DNA of 64,000 nucleotides from contig NC_021678.1 in the NCBI RefSeq assembly GCF_000247815.1, positions 27,265,062-27,329,061 on the forward strand, in the 5' to 3' direction. The notes below the pieces were generated by a model. The model did not search any database, was not told the DNA's origin, and worked only from the letters and a program-made list of their open reading frames with translations. How positions within the stretch are numbered: the stretch's first letter is position 1; the number at the start of each line of letters is the position of its first letter. Below, piece after piece: positions 1 to 14,100 of this stretch. This stretch comes from Ficedula albicollis (Eukaryota; Chordata; Aves; Passeriformes; Muscicapidae). The position numbers and the translations under genes were made by a program.

Positions 1-292
1 ATTTTATTCAACTGAGAAACCTCAATGCTGGACTCCACAGAGGCACCTGCAAGAATTTTCTAGGATCCTACTGTGCCCCAGGGAATCATGATGGCTGCAA
101 AATTTCTTGCAGGGTCCCATAGGAAGAAGCTTCTTGAGGGAACTCAGAGGAAAGCAGGAGTCTTTACTTTCACCATAAATAATCTCAGAACAAAGAAGGA
201 CATCCTCCTCCTGAAAATGCAGCAGGGAAATAGGAACTTTGCTAGAATTTTCTTAGGAGATATTTTAGGAAAAGGCTGCAGGGTAAGACCAT
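1..292. other. Unique AT-rich non-coding sequence
   Basis: No repeat family, RNA gene or coding region is recognised. An open frame at 73-447 plus runs from here into the adjacent tandem duplication, and its second half is the duplicated segment read twice. It has no recognisable domain and is treated as a chance frame. Confidence 0.7.
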
Positions 293-480
293 CTTGCAGG
301 GTAACAATGCACATGGGAGCAGCGTGCTCACATCTCTGGGGGAAGCTGTTGTGTAGTTTGGGAAGGGGAATGTGCGTCAGGAACTTGCTTTGTAACAAGG
401 CACATGGGAGCAGCGTGCTCACATCTCTGGGGGAAGCTGTTGTGTAGTTTGGGAAGGGGAATGTGCGTCAGGAACTTGCT
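293..480. repeat. Two-copy tandem duplication, period 91
   Basis: The segment at about 293-389 is repeated at about 384-480 with a shift of 91 bases. Over 301-389 versus 392-480 I see a single mismatch (T at 308, G at 399). Both copies contain the marker strings CACATGGGAGCAGCG and GGGAAGGGGAATGTGCG. The high identity indicates a recent duplication, a polymorphic VNTR or a false assembly duplication. Short open frames on both strands here are by-products of the repeat. Confidence 0.95.
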
Positions 481-3400
481 GCTGACTCCACATGGAGTGG
501 AAACGTGAGGGAGGGAAGTTGCAGCAAGTCTTTCTGCTTGGATGGGGGAAGCCAAACAGAAGAGCTGGAGTGTGTGCATTCCCATGCTGACAAAAACAGG
601 GAGGTGTTAAAGGAGTGACAAGCTGTTCAGTGTACCCCCTTCACACAGGATGTTTCCATTTTGGCTGAGGTGGTTTTTGGATGTGTGGGGACACAGCCAT
701 GGCCACCTCTCTCAGGCCCAGCAACAACATGAATTGTAAACTGGGTTTTCTGGGACAGCACTTCTCTGCTCAGCTCCGTGTCAGGAACAGATAAAAATCT
801 CTCTCTTGGCTCCACACACACGTGACAGCCCTCAAGGAAACTTGGAAGGTAAGTAGGGGCTGTCAAAGAGGCCTTTTTTCTCTAGTGCTTTACCTTTTTG
901 CCCTGTGAGCATTTTTACTGCCTTCCTTCCATTACCTCAGAAGCTTTCAACTCTAAAGAACAATTTAGTAATTTTTCTAACTTTAAGAAATTTGGGCTTG
1001 ATTGCCTTATTTTGTGGTTTCCTTGTAGGCTCCTAAATGCTCTCCCTATAAAAAACAGTGGAGTTAGTTTTTGAGCCTGTAAAGGAGTGTTGCAGAGTAT
1101 TTTTATATAAGCCAGATTAATGGCTTTAGAAGACAATACATTTATCATAAGACAGCATTTTGGCAGCAAAGTGAGCTTCAGTGAGCAGTTGTTTTCAGTC
1201 TTGTCATGTGTTTTCGAAGAGCTAACCTGAATTTCCTCTTGAATTTGGAGTTTTAAAAAATCATGACTCAATCCCATATTAAAAAAAAGACAAAAACAAA
1301 ACCACCCAACATCTTAGAAGTATGTATTTTTGATAGAGAAAAAAAATATTTTAAAAAATGCTTCTATGTATTCTTCTGTGTCCTCCCAGATTGCAATTTC
1401 TTGTGGTGGAGCTAAACTAATCACATAGAGAGATTTATGCATTACAAATAAACACAGTGAAATTTAAATCAAACAGAAACTGTAAAAGTTAGAAGTCAAA
1501 TCTTTATGTAGTATTTTGAGGGGTGTCACATAATGGAGCTTCTATTTTAAATATTTTAAATTTGATGTCAAAACTTGGTAAGAATTACAACAGGAATTGG
1601 AAACAGCATTTCATCCTGTGTAAGCTACAAGAAGAGAAATTGCTCCAATGATTAAAAAAAATCAACACCAAATAGCTGTAAATTATTTATCACTGTCATT
1701 CTATTTCAGATCAGGAGTCTAATACACCACCCAGAGTGGTTGCCTGCAATGTGTCCTTTGGGAGCTCACAGGGATGGGAATGTGCCTCCTCACACTAGAG
1801 CAGGAGCAGAGCAGAAACTCTCTCCTTAATGACTGTAGTTCTGTGAATTGCAGTATGTGAACTCAGCTGGACCTTGAATGACAGACTTGCCTAAAAATTA
1901 CTTTTTGGTATTGTGGAGAATTCAGACAATTCAAGGTTTTTCTCTTTGGTGCATTCCTTTTTTGTTGTTTTTCTGTTCATCTCCAGATGAAGCCTAAGAG
2001 TAGTCCATTGTGCTTCTCTTCACAGTGCTCAGTGGAACAAATTTGAAATTTAAGAGTGGTAAAAACCCGAGTGCAGAAAAACCAGGCTTGAAGCAGAAAA
2101 TAGTGGTGTTCTTGTGGGGGACAATTAAGACCTAAAATATGGGGGTATGGTTCTTTAGGGAAAAAAAACAAAATGAAAAGAAGTGTGTAAAACAGACCAG
2201 GAGGTCTATGAGAGAAAATTTCTATTTCAGCAGCAAGCTCTGGGGCTGTGCTAGTGATCACGTACACCAGACAGGAGATGTGTTTCATGCTGAGCTTCCA
2301 GGTATTTTGCTTTTATAATGTAACATCCTGAAAGATGATCAGGCCAGAAAAGGGTAAGAGTGAGAGGAGACGAGGACAGTGTTTACATTCTGGTTTCCCC
2401 TCCCTCTGTGTTGCTCAGTGTGTTCTGCCTGCCTGGATCAAATAGCTCTGCAGGGTAGGTGCTCTTTGCTGTGCTGCTCCTGGCACCCAGCACAGACAGG
2501 CACAGAGGTCCATGGGGTGGAATCCATGGGGATGTACCCTACTGCAGTCAGAGCCCTTCCCACAGAGAGTGTTCTCTGGGTGCCAGGAGCCTCGGGGGTT
2601 AGGAATATGAATTTTATCACTTTAAGTAAGAACCCGGTTAGCTGTGAGGGAGGAGACACCATAGCAGTGACCTTGGACTGTGTAAGACCCCTCTGAGTGC
2701 CATGACAGAAGAGCCCAGGGAGGATGTGGCAGACTCCCTGGGGATTCCTTTGGGGAGCTGAAAGGGAAAAGCTTTCTGTTTCAGCTTCCACAGCAGACTT
2801 TGACAGACAGGGAGGTAAAAAAGGCTGCCCCACTTTCACATGTGAAAAGTCTGCAGTGACCTGGAGAATGTCAAGAAGCTGTTCCTGGAGAACACAAGGA
2901 GAATACTCCTAATCTCACACTCTTCAACTTGCCCAGCAGCAAGAGCTGGAGGGTTTCTATTCTCTCCCCATTGTTGTCAATAATTCCTTCCCCTCCTCCC
3001 TACCCTGATGTTAGAGCAGCCAGAGCAGCAGGATCAATCTTTCTCCCCAAAGCATCCAGAACTGGACCATAACCATGCAAACTGCAAGATGCCAGCACGT
3101 TACAGAGTGCCTTGCCCAAGGGAAATTTTGTTCTTTATTCCCTTTCAGCCAAACTAGATTTTTACCTAAAATACATGTTTCCATCTCTTCTAAAATCCCT
3201 TTAAAAGAAATTGGACATTTGCAGGCATGTTTTAGGTGTGAAAGTAGGTGGCTGCCTTTTGTTTAACAGATGTGTGTTTCCTTGTCTATGGGCTGTGGAT
3301 TTGCTGCAGGGAGTCTGAAAACTGTGGTCACATAGCAACTGTATATTAACTAAAGCTTTTGAGAGTTGCTGAGATTAAAGTTTCAACAGTGTTCAGTGTG

Positions 3401-6400
3401 CTGGTCTGCACGTGTCCAGCTTTGTTTTGTACTAACCGTCAAATGAGGAACCAGGATTTTGCAATAATTATGACTGTTATTCAGGGAATTGCTTGGAAAT
3501 TAAAGGTCATCTAGAAAAACAAAAGCAAAAAAGTCCTTCTCAAAAAGAGAAGACAGTGATGAAAACATCTAGTACGAGGAAGTTGAAAAAGCCCCGAAGC
3601 TAAACCTTAATATTCTCCATGGAAACTGGACACAGGGGTTACAATGTATTTGGTGACTTTACTGGATTTTACTGACTGTTATCTGCATTGAAAACAAATG
3701 CAAATCACTTGGGGAGCAATAACCACCGATGGCTCCATTCCTTTCATTCCTTTTCTTGTCATTTCTCTTTCAAACCCTGATACTTGCTTTGCAAAGTTTA
3801 TTATTAGCAGCTGTACCTGAGACTGGGGAGAACGTTGCAGGAGGAGAGCTATTGATACTTTTTTCTTTAAATGAAATAATGTCTCTGTCTTGGCCCCGTC
3901 TTCAGTAACTTCATTGTGGTATGGCAGGGTGTGGGAGTGAAATGGAACCAGTGATCTTTGAAAAATCACCTTGAAAAAACCGTTTTATTTCTAGGCTGTG
4001 CTGTATTCATCTCTGACCTGCCCAGAATCCCTCAAAGTTCTGTTTCCAGTTTACAGAAGGGAAAGTGGTAAATACAGGAGTTTGCAGTATCTGCAGTCGA
4101 AGGTTGGTATTCAATTAAAAGGGGTAAACCAACCCATTTTCATTTAATACCAGATATACAGAAGCAGCATAGCTGTGTGTTATTTTGCTAGAGCTTTGCC
4201 AGACTTGGTAACTCCCAGCCATAATAATCCTAATGATAAAGTTTGCTGCTGAGTCAGCCCTGTTTCCCAGCGAGACAGTCGGTGAAGAAGTGTGGAGCAG
4301 ATGCTGCACTGCTCCAGGGTGTGTTTGTCAGTGGCCAGCAGAGAGAATCAGGGCAGATGCTCTTTGCACTGGGGAGGAGGGGAAGACTCAAACCAAAGCC
4401 CTGATTAAATGGCTTGAGATCAGTGCTGCTGTCTGGCCCATGTTGCCAAGCGGTTTTCTTTGCAGAGCTCAAAGGGAGGAGAGAGGCATCTTATTGTGAG
4501 ATCAGGGTGGAAGTGTTTGAAATTTCTATACACAGATCCAGAAATGTTCCTGTGGCACTATTTTTAGGAATTGTTTAAGCCCCTTCTCTCAGAAAGCAGT
4601 AAAGCCAGGATAATATTGAGATGCAATTCATCTTATTCTTAAATCCATCTTATTTCATTTGATATGCTAGGTGGAATAGTCTCTGTTAAGTTACTGTGAG
4701 TTATTAACTCTCTTTTCCTAACTAGGAAAGAAATGTAGGTTTTTTGGTTTTTGTTTTTTACATCTTTCTGACAGATATTAAAACATGATAAAATGAGAAT
4801 GGCTTCACGCTGGAATGCACTGGGACATTTCTCCTGAGAATGGAGTTGAGCAATGCAAAATTAATATTGATTTTATCACTGTTGCCTCCTCGAAGGAAAA
4901 AAGTCCTTGCAGATTTAAGAGAATGTTCTTTTTGTGTGGCAATCTTTTGGGAGTTGTGCTGCCTGTATTTAAGGTCTCTGAAGGTCCAAGTCCCTCAAGA
5001 CTGAATGGAGTCCTAGATGATGATCAGCATGATTCAATATTTTAACAATTTAAGCTCTAAGAAAAGGAAGAGTGTAACCGCAGTGAACATCCAAAGGCTT
5101 GCCCCAGAGCCATTAGTCTCAATGACTCTTGGACTAGTCTCCATCCAGATTTCCTTTCTCATGATTATAATTGTAGATGAAAACCTCTTGCAAGCCTTTG
5201 TGTTTCTCTTTTCTCCACAGTACTTTCAGCTGATCAAAAATTAGGCTTACAGAATAGAGTTTAGGGGGATTTTGGCAACCATGACACAACCTAAACAACA
5301 CGTACAAAATACATGTACTTGTACTTGCACAAGTAATTTTCAAACTTACAACTTCCAATCAAAAGAAATGTTTTCCTGATAGCTCCAGACCTGGTTCTGT
5401 GTGCATGGATCACCAAGATCTGCATCCTGCATGAACTGCAGAAAATATGGAGACAGGAATGAGCAAAGCACAGACCAGAGTTAGGTTGATTACAGAGAGC
5501 TGTTATCTGGCAGCATGACTGCTAGGGAAAGGAGGTCAAATCTGACATTCACAACCTCATTCACACTGTTAAATCAGTCTCTGTTTTTATTCTCTACTGT
5601 TTGTCTTTTGCCACCCACATTCCCCCTGACTCCATCATTATAATGAATAATTCAATGAGTATTTTAAAATTCCAACTATTATTGACTATTCCAAGCTTCC
5701 TTCTTTATGATTTATGGGGTTTTCAGGGTTTGCTGTGTCTGTTTTGAGTGGCTTTCATAGGTTTTATAAAGGACACAGGGAAGAAGCAGTTAGTGTTTTT
5801 TTGTGCAGCAAACTAACAATTCATTGAAAGTGGTCTAATTGATTGGCTAGAAAAATATAAGTACAACAGTGAGTAAGAGGGAAGAAGAGACCAGAGAGTC
5901 CTTGAGGGTTAAAAGCAGCAAAAAGACAGTAAATGACAAGGAGACATTTGTGGCATTCATGAGTGAAGAGATTGAAGGGTACTGAGGTAGTCTTGAAGGA
6001 ATACATGGATGGATCATCAATTATTTGTACAGGTTGGAGAAAAAAAATCAGTAAGGCTGAGAGTTGAACAGGACAGCAGGGTTTGCATTTTAACTTCAGG
6101 GAATAGTCAAAATGAGATAATCAGGCTGTGGCTGAAGGGAAAAATGGCAGCAGTTAGAGAGAAGAGAATGAGAGGGACAAAATAGAATAAAAGCACTTCA
6201 GAGCAATGTTGAAGTTGAAATTGCCCTCACCTTAACCTGTTGTGCTCTTTTATAGTTTACAAGACGAATCATGAAAATGAAGTATTTGCCTTGGACCCAT
6301 CCCATACCCAAAGAACAGTGTCCCTGCAGACCATCTGAGCTGCAGTGTGCAAGGATCTCTCAGTTGGCACCGTGCAGTGCCTCAGTGTCAGTGTGGGTTG

Positions 6401-8030
6401 GGACTCCTCTTGCTCCCCTTGCCCACTTGCTCAGAGCACAGAATTAAGAAAAAGGAACCAAGTTTCTGTTTGCTTTCCCATTAGAGATGGTTCCTGAACA
6501 GTTTCCAAAGTCTGGAATATTTGGCATTTCAAGGACATCACAACATCCTGTTTCACTTTCTACAACCCAGTATGTTTTTCCTGCTTCTAGTAGCCACCCC
6601 CATTCTCTAAAGCTATGGGAATTTCCTATATAGGGACAGAAAGTACACTAGGAGTGAAGCTCTTGAGAAAAATCCAAAGAGCTGATGTTTTATTCTCTTC
6701 TTGACTTCTCTTCTCTTAGCTGTTTGACTTTTCCCTCAGTAAATATTGATGAAACAATGCTGGAGAGGTGGGGTTCTCACTGTTAGTCATACTAAAAGAT
6801 ATCAATATACTTAATTTTCAAAATCCTACCCTATGTCCATTCTACAAGTGTGACAAGTGTGCCACTTCTTTCCCATTATTGAATTTGATATTTTGATATT
6901 ATAAAAGTTATCAAACTTATAATTTCTACACACTTGTTATTTTCTCAGACAATTTGTTAAAAAAAACAAGATACGGTAAAAAGAAAATTTTTAAGTCACT
7001 AAAAGAAATAATCCAGAACTGTGCTTTTGTCCTAGGAAAGCTATAAATGTGTATTCACAGTTTGTACCTGAAAAATTGCATGAAGTTTTACAAAAATAAT
7101 AGAATTATAGAGACATGGGTAAATTAGGTTCATGAGAAAGGATTAAAACAGCTTTTTCTGGGGGAAATCAAGTCTCACAGAGGAGTCAATGAGTACAGCT
7201 GTAACTGTGAGCCAGGTAAAATAGTGTAGTTCAGTTAACAAAACTTTTTGATGAGACATCTCCAAGGAATTCTACAGTAACTAAGCTGTCGTGGAATGAA
7301 TGTGGATGTCTGCTCTTGAATTAACTGTCAAAAGATAAAAAAACCAAATGAAGGAATAAATGGACTGCTTTCTCATGAAGAGGCCATCAGGGGAGCCGTG
7401 CTGCATCTGTGCTTGTCACCATATTTCTAAATGGTCTGAAAAGAAGCTGAATTCAGTGCTAATGAGTGAGTTTATGGAAAAAGCAAACCACCAGCACCAC
7501 GATGGAGAGACTGCCTCAAAAGATTGAACAGGCTCAGAGAAAACAGTATAACTACTGATAACAAACCCAACCAGACAAATGCATCTTCCAAAACATCTCA
7601 AAGTCTCCATCAGAAGCTGAAACAGTTTAAGAGAGGAAAGGTATCCCTCTGGATATCCTTTCTGCTCCTGCCCTAGGTTTCTGCTACTAAACTCATCTGC
7701 AGGATGCTGACTGGAGTGACTGGACCTTCTACAGTTCTCATCCTCTCATTCCTCCTCTACACAATTCTCCCTTCAGGGAATTAGAAAAAAAATCAATGTA
7801 ATAAAACAATTGTATCAGTGAAAAAAGAGGGAAGAGCATACAGTGGTTTTTTTTTTCCTTTTCATAGGATGTGCAGGTGCTTTGACAGGCAGCCTTACTT
7901 CAGAAACATCAAAAGTGTAATGGTATTAATAGAATCACTTAGGCCTGAGAAAATGGAGATAATCTATCATTTACAACTAAATGACGACTCAAAACTTGTA
8001 ACTACTGGACTGCATAATATGGCCAAAAAA
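481..8030. other. Unique non-coding sequence, mostly AT-rich
   Basis: I see no recognisable gene, RNA gene or transposon in this stretch. Short A-rich patches occur near 1279-1310 and 1338-1360, and 5640-7100 is especially AT-rich. Open frames are short (133 codons at 2438-2839 minus, 105 codons at 2379-2696 plus, 120 codons at 915-1277 minus). They overlap each other on opposite strands and resemble no family I know. The stretch 2380-2900 is somewhat richer in GC than its surroundings but has no further coding support. Confidence 0.65.
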
Positions 8031-8108
8031 TGCTTCCACAAGCATTGTCCAGGAAATTATTACACAAAATGCTTCCCCAAGCATGAGTCCAGAAAATTAT
8101 TGCACAGA
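8031..8108. repeat. Diverged two-copy tandem duplication, period 39
   Basis: Copy one (8031-8069) and copy two (8070-8108) both start with TGCTTCC, continue with a CAAGCAT core, a GTCCAG block and an AAATTATT block, and end near a CACA motif. They differ by several substitutions and small indels. This makes it older than the other tandem duplications in the window. An open frame of 110 codons (7818-8150 plus) crosses it and is considered spurious. Confidence 0.85.
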
Positions 8109-11100
8109 TGTAGCACAAATGTGGAGGAGACTAGTAGAGACTTTCAATAAATTTTTAGGTTCTCTATCTTTAAAAATACCTTTCATTCTCAATGCAGCTT
8201 GATTGCATATAGTATCTGGCATAAAGGCAAGAAACAGCTATTGCAAAGTCTTGGGAAGAGATTACCAGCATATTTGGATATGCTGACAATGTATCTGCAG
8301 GATGGGAAAAACTTTCAGTATCTGAATCATAAAGGACAGGATCATGATTCTGCAACCTTCAACAGAGGGGGAAGTCTTTGAAGGAAGTTATTCCCCCCTG
8401 CCCCAAGTAAGTATTATAATATTTATCATATTCAGTCCATGAATCTCCTGGCTGTAGAAATTAGAGTTTGATTATAAATAGGCAGAAAGAGTCTTTGTCC
8501 AGCTGATATCTGGTCCTGTGCTTCTCCTGCCCTCAAGCAGAGAGTGATGAATGTCTTGGGACACTATTTCCAAATCACTGAGACAATATATTGGCCTAGT
8601 GTATGGTGGATAGATATGCCTCCATCTAAAGAAAATATATATTTCCCTCCTTACCCAAAGTAAGAAAATTAATTATCAAGACAGATACTCTCCTTTTTCC
8701 CCTCTACCCCTCAGTTAACTTAAATCTGGTCCAGGCTGATGAGTGGATTGTCCCAGGCCTGGAAATGATCCTTAGATTTGTCTCCAAGAGCAGGATACAT
8801 CAAAACATGAGACACACAGTCTCCCATTTGATAGTCATAGATAGAAGAGGGCGTCATTGTCAAGAGATCCCCAGTTTCAACATGCTTTATGACCCACTCT
8901 TCTAAACTATCAACATGCATGAATTACATCCATGGAAATTCCATGATACAAATTTGATATTATAAGCTAGAATAAGCTGGTCATGTCCTCAGTTGATCCT
9001 AATTAAAACTGAACAGAGGGTTTGCCCTGGCTATGCAGATGTACTCTGGTGGAAAATTCAGCTGCATGGTTTTTGCTTGGCTTTGGGATTATGACATGTT
9101 AGATTTATTGGCTCATTAGCTACAGTAAATGAGAGTCTCTGGCTTGAGCAGCCATTGATAGCAGAGTGCTGAATGGGCTGGCTGAGGAGCAGGACAGGAA
9201 TGGAGAGAGAACATTTGTTCTGAAAGACAGAACACAGTCCTCACACACTGTCCTAGTCCATCATGAATGTTTTCTACAGCCACTGGACATGATCTGCTTT
9301 GCCACTTGAAATGAACAAACAAAATTTTTTTCCTTAAGTGAGAAGTGTTGTAAGGAAAAGGATCTGACAGATCATAGAATATATATGGAGCTTTTTTGAA
9401 GTGAACTATCTTCCCTACTACTAGATAGAAAAGGAATTTCTTGGTGCTAATTTCCATGCTAAGAATTGAATTGTAGGGAAAGCAAAGGATATTGCATATT
9501 CTTGAACAGGGTATAATGATGTTTAGTTTTGCAGATACCTGCTGTATTGAGATATCCAAACATGATTTGGGAATCATGAGAATTTGAGGAACTTTTGCCA
9601 GAGAGTGTAGGCACCTGAAATTATGGATTAAAAATACCATATTTATAAGCCTAGTGAAAATGAGTAAACAAAGGCAGATGAGCCATGATGACTTTTTACA
9701 TGACAATATGAAGCTGATGAACATGATGATCACATGCAATGAATGAGAAAAATATTTTCCTATGATTCAATTTCTGACTCAGAATTTAAATCTTCTCCTG
9801 AAAGATCACAAACAAGAGGACACTTTAGTAAGAAAGGAATCTGCCTAACATAACAAAATTCAGAGAATAAGTTTCACAAAAGATTTTAGAGCAATTGCAC
9901 AGAGGCAACTGTAAATTGCAGGTTGAATTCCAGTGGAAGGACTCTTGTAAAATGTTTTCCCTATTTTGTTACATTATTAATATAATATTGCCTTAACCTT
10001 ACGGTAACTGGTAATGATAATTGGTAGTAATAAGAGCAAATTCATAGTAGACAGTTTCTAGTTTGCTGTATGAGGACTCGAGCTCCCAGAGAAGTCTCCT
10101 GGGTTGGCTGTGACAGAGTGCAGGGTGCCAGTGCCAGAGCAGATCAGATGCAGAAAAGGAGCATACAGAGAATCCACTTGCAGTCTAACCCAAACTTCCA
10201 CTCCTGTCCTACTTTGACTGCTGAACCACAAACATTCTGTTCTTACAGAGCTTTCCCTGAGGCAGCACCTCTCACTGCACAGGCTCATGTCCTGGGTGTG
10301 CTATCATGAATTAATGTTATTTTGCTGCGTGTGTGGCGTTGCCATTGACCTGATCTGTTCTCTTATCACCTGGGGAGAAGTTCTCTGCAGTGCTAGACAC
10401 AAGCCAAGACAGAATTTGACGTGAATACCCTTTGAAGGATACAGCAACTGGTACCATAAAATGATTTATACGGTGTCCTGGCATTTTCAGCTACCAAGAT
10501 GAACTGCTTTGGAGTATACAATAAAGCTCTTTATCAAACCTGGCTTTCATGTCCCTTACAGCCATAAAGAGAAATGTGTGAGAACACAGCCCCATCGATT
10601 CTCCCCAGAGGAGCAAAACAATTTCTTCAATACAATACTTGATGTTGGCAGTGGAATTGTTTCTGGACTATCAGCTTGTAACAAAGGAAGTTATTAATAC
10701 TGAGAAGTAAATATTGAGCTCAATCCATCAACTATAACCAACTTTAAAAACCAAAAGTGGACTCAGCAGAAGAGAGAGAGTACTGTGATTACTGTGCCAA
10801 TAATTCCAGTGGTGTGAAAAGATGTGACCCAGATCCATAGAAAAGCACCAATTTGTGGGAGCTGGTAAACTGGCATGGCATTTACTGGGGGGCAGTCAGA
10901 CTCTTTGTAATAGCCACGTGGTTCTTTTTGACTTTCCTCCACTCCAAATTACAGAATTGGTTAGGGTGGAAGGGATGGAAGAAATTCTCACTTTGTTTAA
11001 AGCATTAAAAAGAAAATTATTTTAGATGACAAAATTGAATAAATTACTTTTCTGTGATTTTTCTGTTGCTACTCTTCTCCCCCTTCATGTTTTCAAACCC

Positions 11101-14100
11101 TTCTGTTACTCTGTACATTTGAAAAGCCTTTTGTACTCTTTCAAACATCAGAACTACTAACTTGCACCAGAAGCCTGGATTTTCAAAGCTAGCTTAAATT
11201 TTTGAAATTACAAATGGTTCCAAGGAACAGCAATTCTCTCTCAACCATCCATTCTGCTCTTTTTTACTGCCTGGGGAAAGTAACAAGGAAAGCAATAAGG
11301 CAAAGCAATGAAATGTCCAGTTGCAACCAGAGGTGGAGTATAAATAATAATTTTTAAAGAAAATCATTGTTAACTAATTAGTTAGTTAAAGGTTAGTTAA
11401 AAGCCAAACCTATCTCTCATCTTTCTGTGATCTTCACTAACACCAAGAGTTCTAATGGATTTTTCCCTGTGAAGTGAAACAGTTGGTCTAAACTTAAAGT
11501 AAAATAAATCTATACTTCTACTCTTAAGTGTCAGGTTACTAGCCTGATGGTACAAGCCCAGGAGAAGAAACCCTGAGCCTGTCTCATGGCTCATTTCAGG
11601 AATTCCTTTGAATACTGGTTCTTGGTAATGGGGTCCCTATTTGATACTTGTGCAAGTCTCTCTGAGCTGCTGTACTCCAATCATGTAATGACTCACAGTG
11701 TGGAGAGCTGCACGATTTTCCCAAGCAAGGAACAAGAGGCATTGTGTGGAAGGGCAGGGAAATGGATCCTCCTGCCTCTCCTTGGCTGCTTTGTCTGTAA
11801 AGCCATCGTCCTCTCAGGGCTGGAGCATAATAATTTAAGTACTGTACTTGCTGCCAAATCTCTGCTGCCCTGAAAAGTTGTTTTTCCCCAGCAGTACTGA
11901 AGAGAAATCACTCCAATATGAGTACATTAAACACATGAACAACTCTGACAAGAGGCAGAGTAATATTTTGTTGGGTGAGCTCATTTATGCTTTATTGAAT
12001 TCATCTATTGGCTGACCAACAGATCCATCAGGTGCTTTTGCAGCAGTCAGATACAGAAACATGACCTCAAGTCTGACATCAAGCCAAAAGGTCCTCCCTG
12101 CTTCTTTACAGAGGCAAAACAAAAATTTCAAGTAAGCAGAGGTGTTCTGTCACCCTGACTTACACCACATATGGTGCAGACAAAGCATTAACATTTTTTC
12201 AGCAGTGTGGCTGTGATAAGATTTGGCAAATTAATGTGCTATGGATATGTCTGAAGTGCTCAACAGTTTGATGTGGCAATAGCAGGTAACAGAATTTTAA
12301 TCAAATCTGAGCATTTTTTCCTCCCCAGATGTAAAAGATTCATTAGTGCAACAATGTACAACCTCTTGCATTCATTTTTCTGTGCAGCTTCAATGGAAAT
12401 GATGGTGTGTTGTTAGCACATAAATGACAGACTGAGGCAGACTGCAAATTTATCAGTGAAATACTGAAGAAGATGATATTTTGTCTCCATGACTGTAAAA
12501 GGGGAAAAATAGGTCATTAGAAGTCTACTTTTCTAAAAGGGAGCCTGAGATAAGCACTTCATTGTTGGCCACACATTTACACAGCAATTACAGTAAATAA
12601 GCCATAACAGAGAGAAATGCTAATCTATTCCCTGAGGGAAAAGAAAAATATAGGCTGACTTCTCCTGTCTCAGCATTGCACTGCAAACTACACGTTAAAA
12701 AAATATATTGTGCAGAATAAATGGAATAGGAATAACTGATGAGTATCACAAAACACGGATGCTGAGAGCTTTACTGCAGTATTGGATGGGGTCTGGAGAT
12801 TTGTTAGTGACACATGGTAGGCATTTGGAAATAAACAAACAAAAAGGAGGATTTCTCTCTTCTTGGGAGAAACTCAGGGCTATCACAAAAGTCCAGGCTT
12901 AGGGCTATGGAGGTATGTTAATAATGAGCTTTGCTGTCAATGCTTTCCTTTGCCTGTGTACAGACAGGTGATGCCAGGGCTCCCACTGCTCTGGCTCCCT
13001 GAGATCCCTTTCTATAGCACGACTAAATCCATACACACCTGGGTCTAGGTCCTGTTCCTACTGTGAGCCTTGGAAACAAGACCCAAACCCTTACTATTGC
13101 ATAGCACTTTAAATCCTTCTTGTAGCAAACAGCTCCTGTCCTTGTGCAACTATTTTCTTCTGAAGGCAAATCAATCCACTAGAACTGCTCTTTTGCACAT
13201 CTTTTGGATCCCTAATGAGCCAAGATGCTCATTACTGTCCTTTCTGTGTAAACCTGAGATAAAAAATTCCAGCCTTTAGAAATAATTCTAGCCTTAGCTA
13301 GGGCCTTAGTATGCAACTATGAGATAACATTTCTTTTAGACCTAAGAATTTTTTCTTCCCCACTTCTTACTGTGTTTTCACATGCCCCAGAGGAATTTAT
13401 TCTTACTTATTGAAGTACCTTCTAACCAGACTGCCCCCAAACATCAAATGCAAGCCTGATTAATTATCAAGGAGATCATCACAATTTATAATAACTCGTG
13501 CTAATTACATGTACCCTATGAGTATTTTACTCTCATTTATCTTGTGAGTACTCATTTTGCAGATTAGTAACGAACATGACAACTGCAAGTGCAACCACTG
13601 CTGTGGACTGTCAAATAAAGGCATGGAGGAATTGGGCTCTTAATTAAAACTGGTATTTGCTTTGCATTACAAGTGCAACTACTGATGTTGCTTCCAGGGA
13701 AGTCTGCTTATTAAAAATATATTACTCCCAAGGAACAGATAAAAGACACTAAGACACCCAGGCAACACCAAAAGAATCACTTATATTGAAAACCCTTTCA
13801 TAGCCACGACAAATTAGAGTCTATGAAAAATACTACCCTGTTAAACCTGGAGAGCAACACACTCTCTCTTACATTGTACAAATGAGCTTTTCTCCTCTGT
13901 CTGAGCCATTTCCAAAAATCTCAAGCCTGCCTGTGGTTTCCTTCCTCCAATTTGGTTTGGTCTAGGTTCACTCACTAAAACTGCCTGTAGATCTCATAAG
14001 TAATTTCTGTAGTCAAGAAGAACAATGAACTTGGCTATGAGTGGTCATCAGTCAGAAGACATTTGTTCAATGCCAGCTTCATGGGCTACATGAGAATCTG

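Noticed and set aside
5190..5244. Pyrimidine tract followed by CCACAG, resembling a splice acceptor
   Set aside because: The following sequence reaches a stop within a few codons, and no partner donor or exon can be supported.
9116..9739. 207-codon minus-strand open frame
   Set aside because: The composition reflects an AT-rich template. It has no recognisable domain, signal or family motif, and one such frame is expected by chance in 64 kb.
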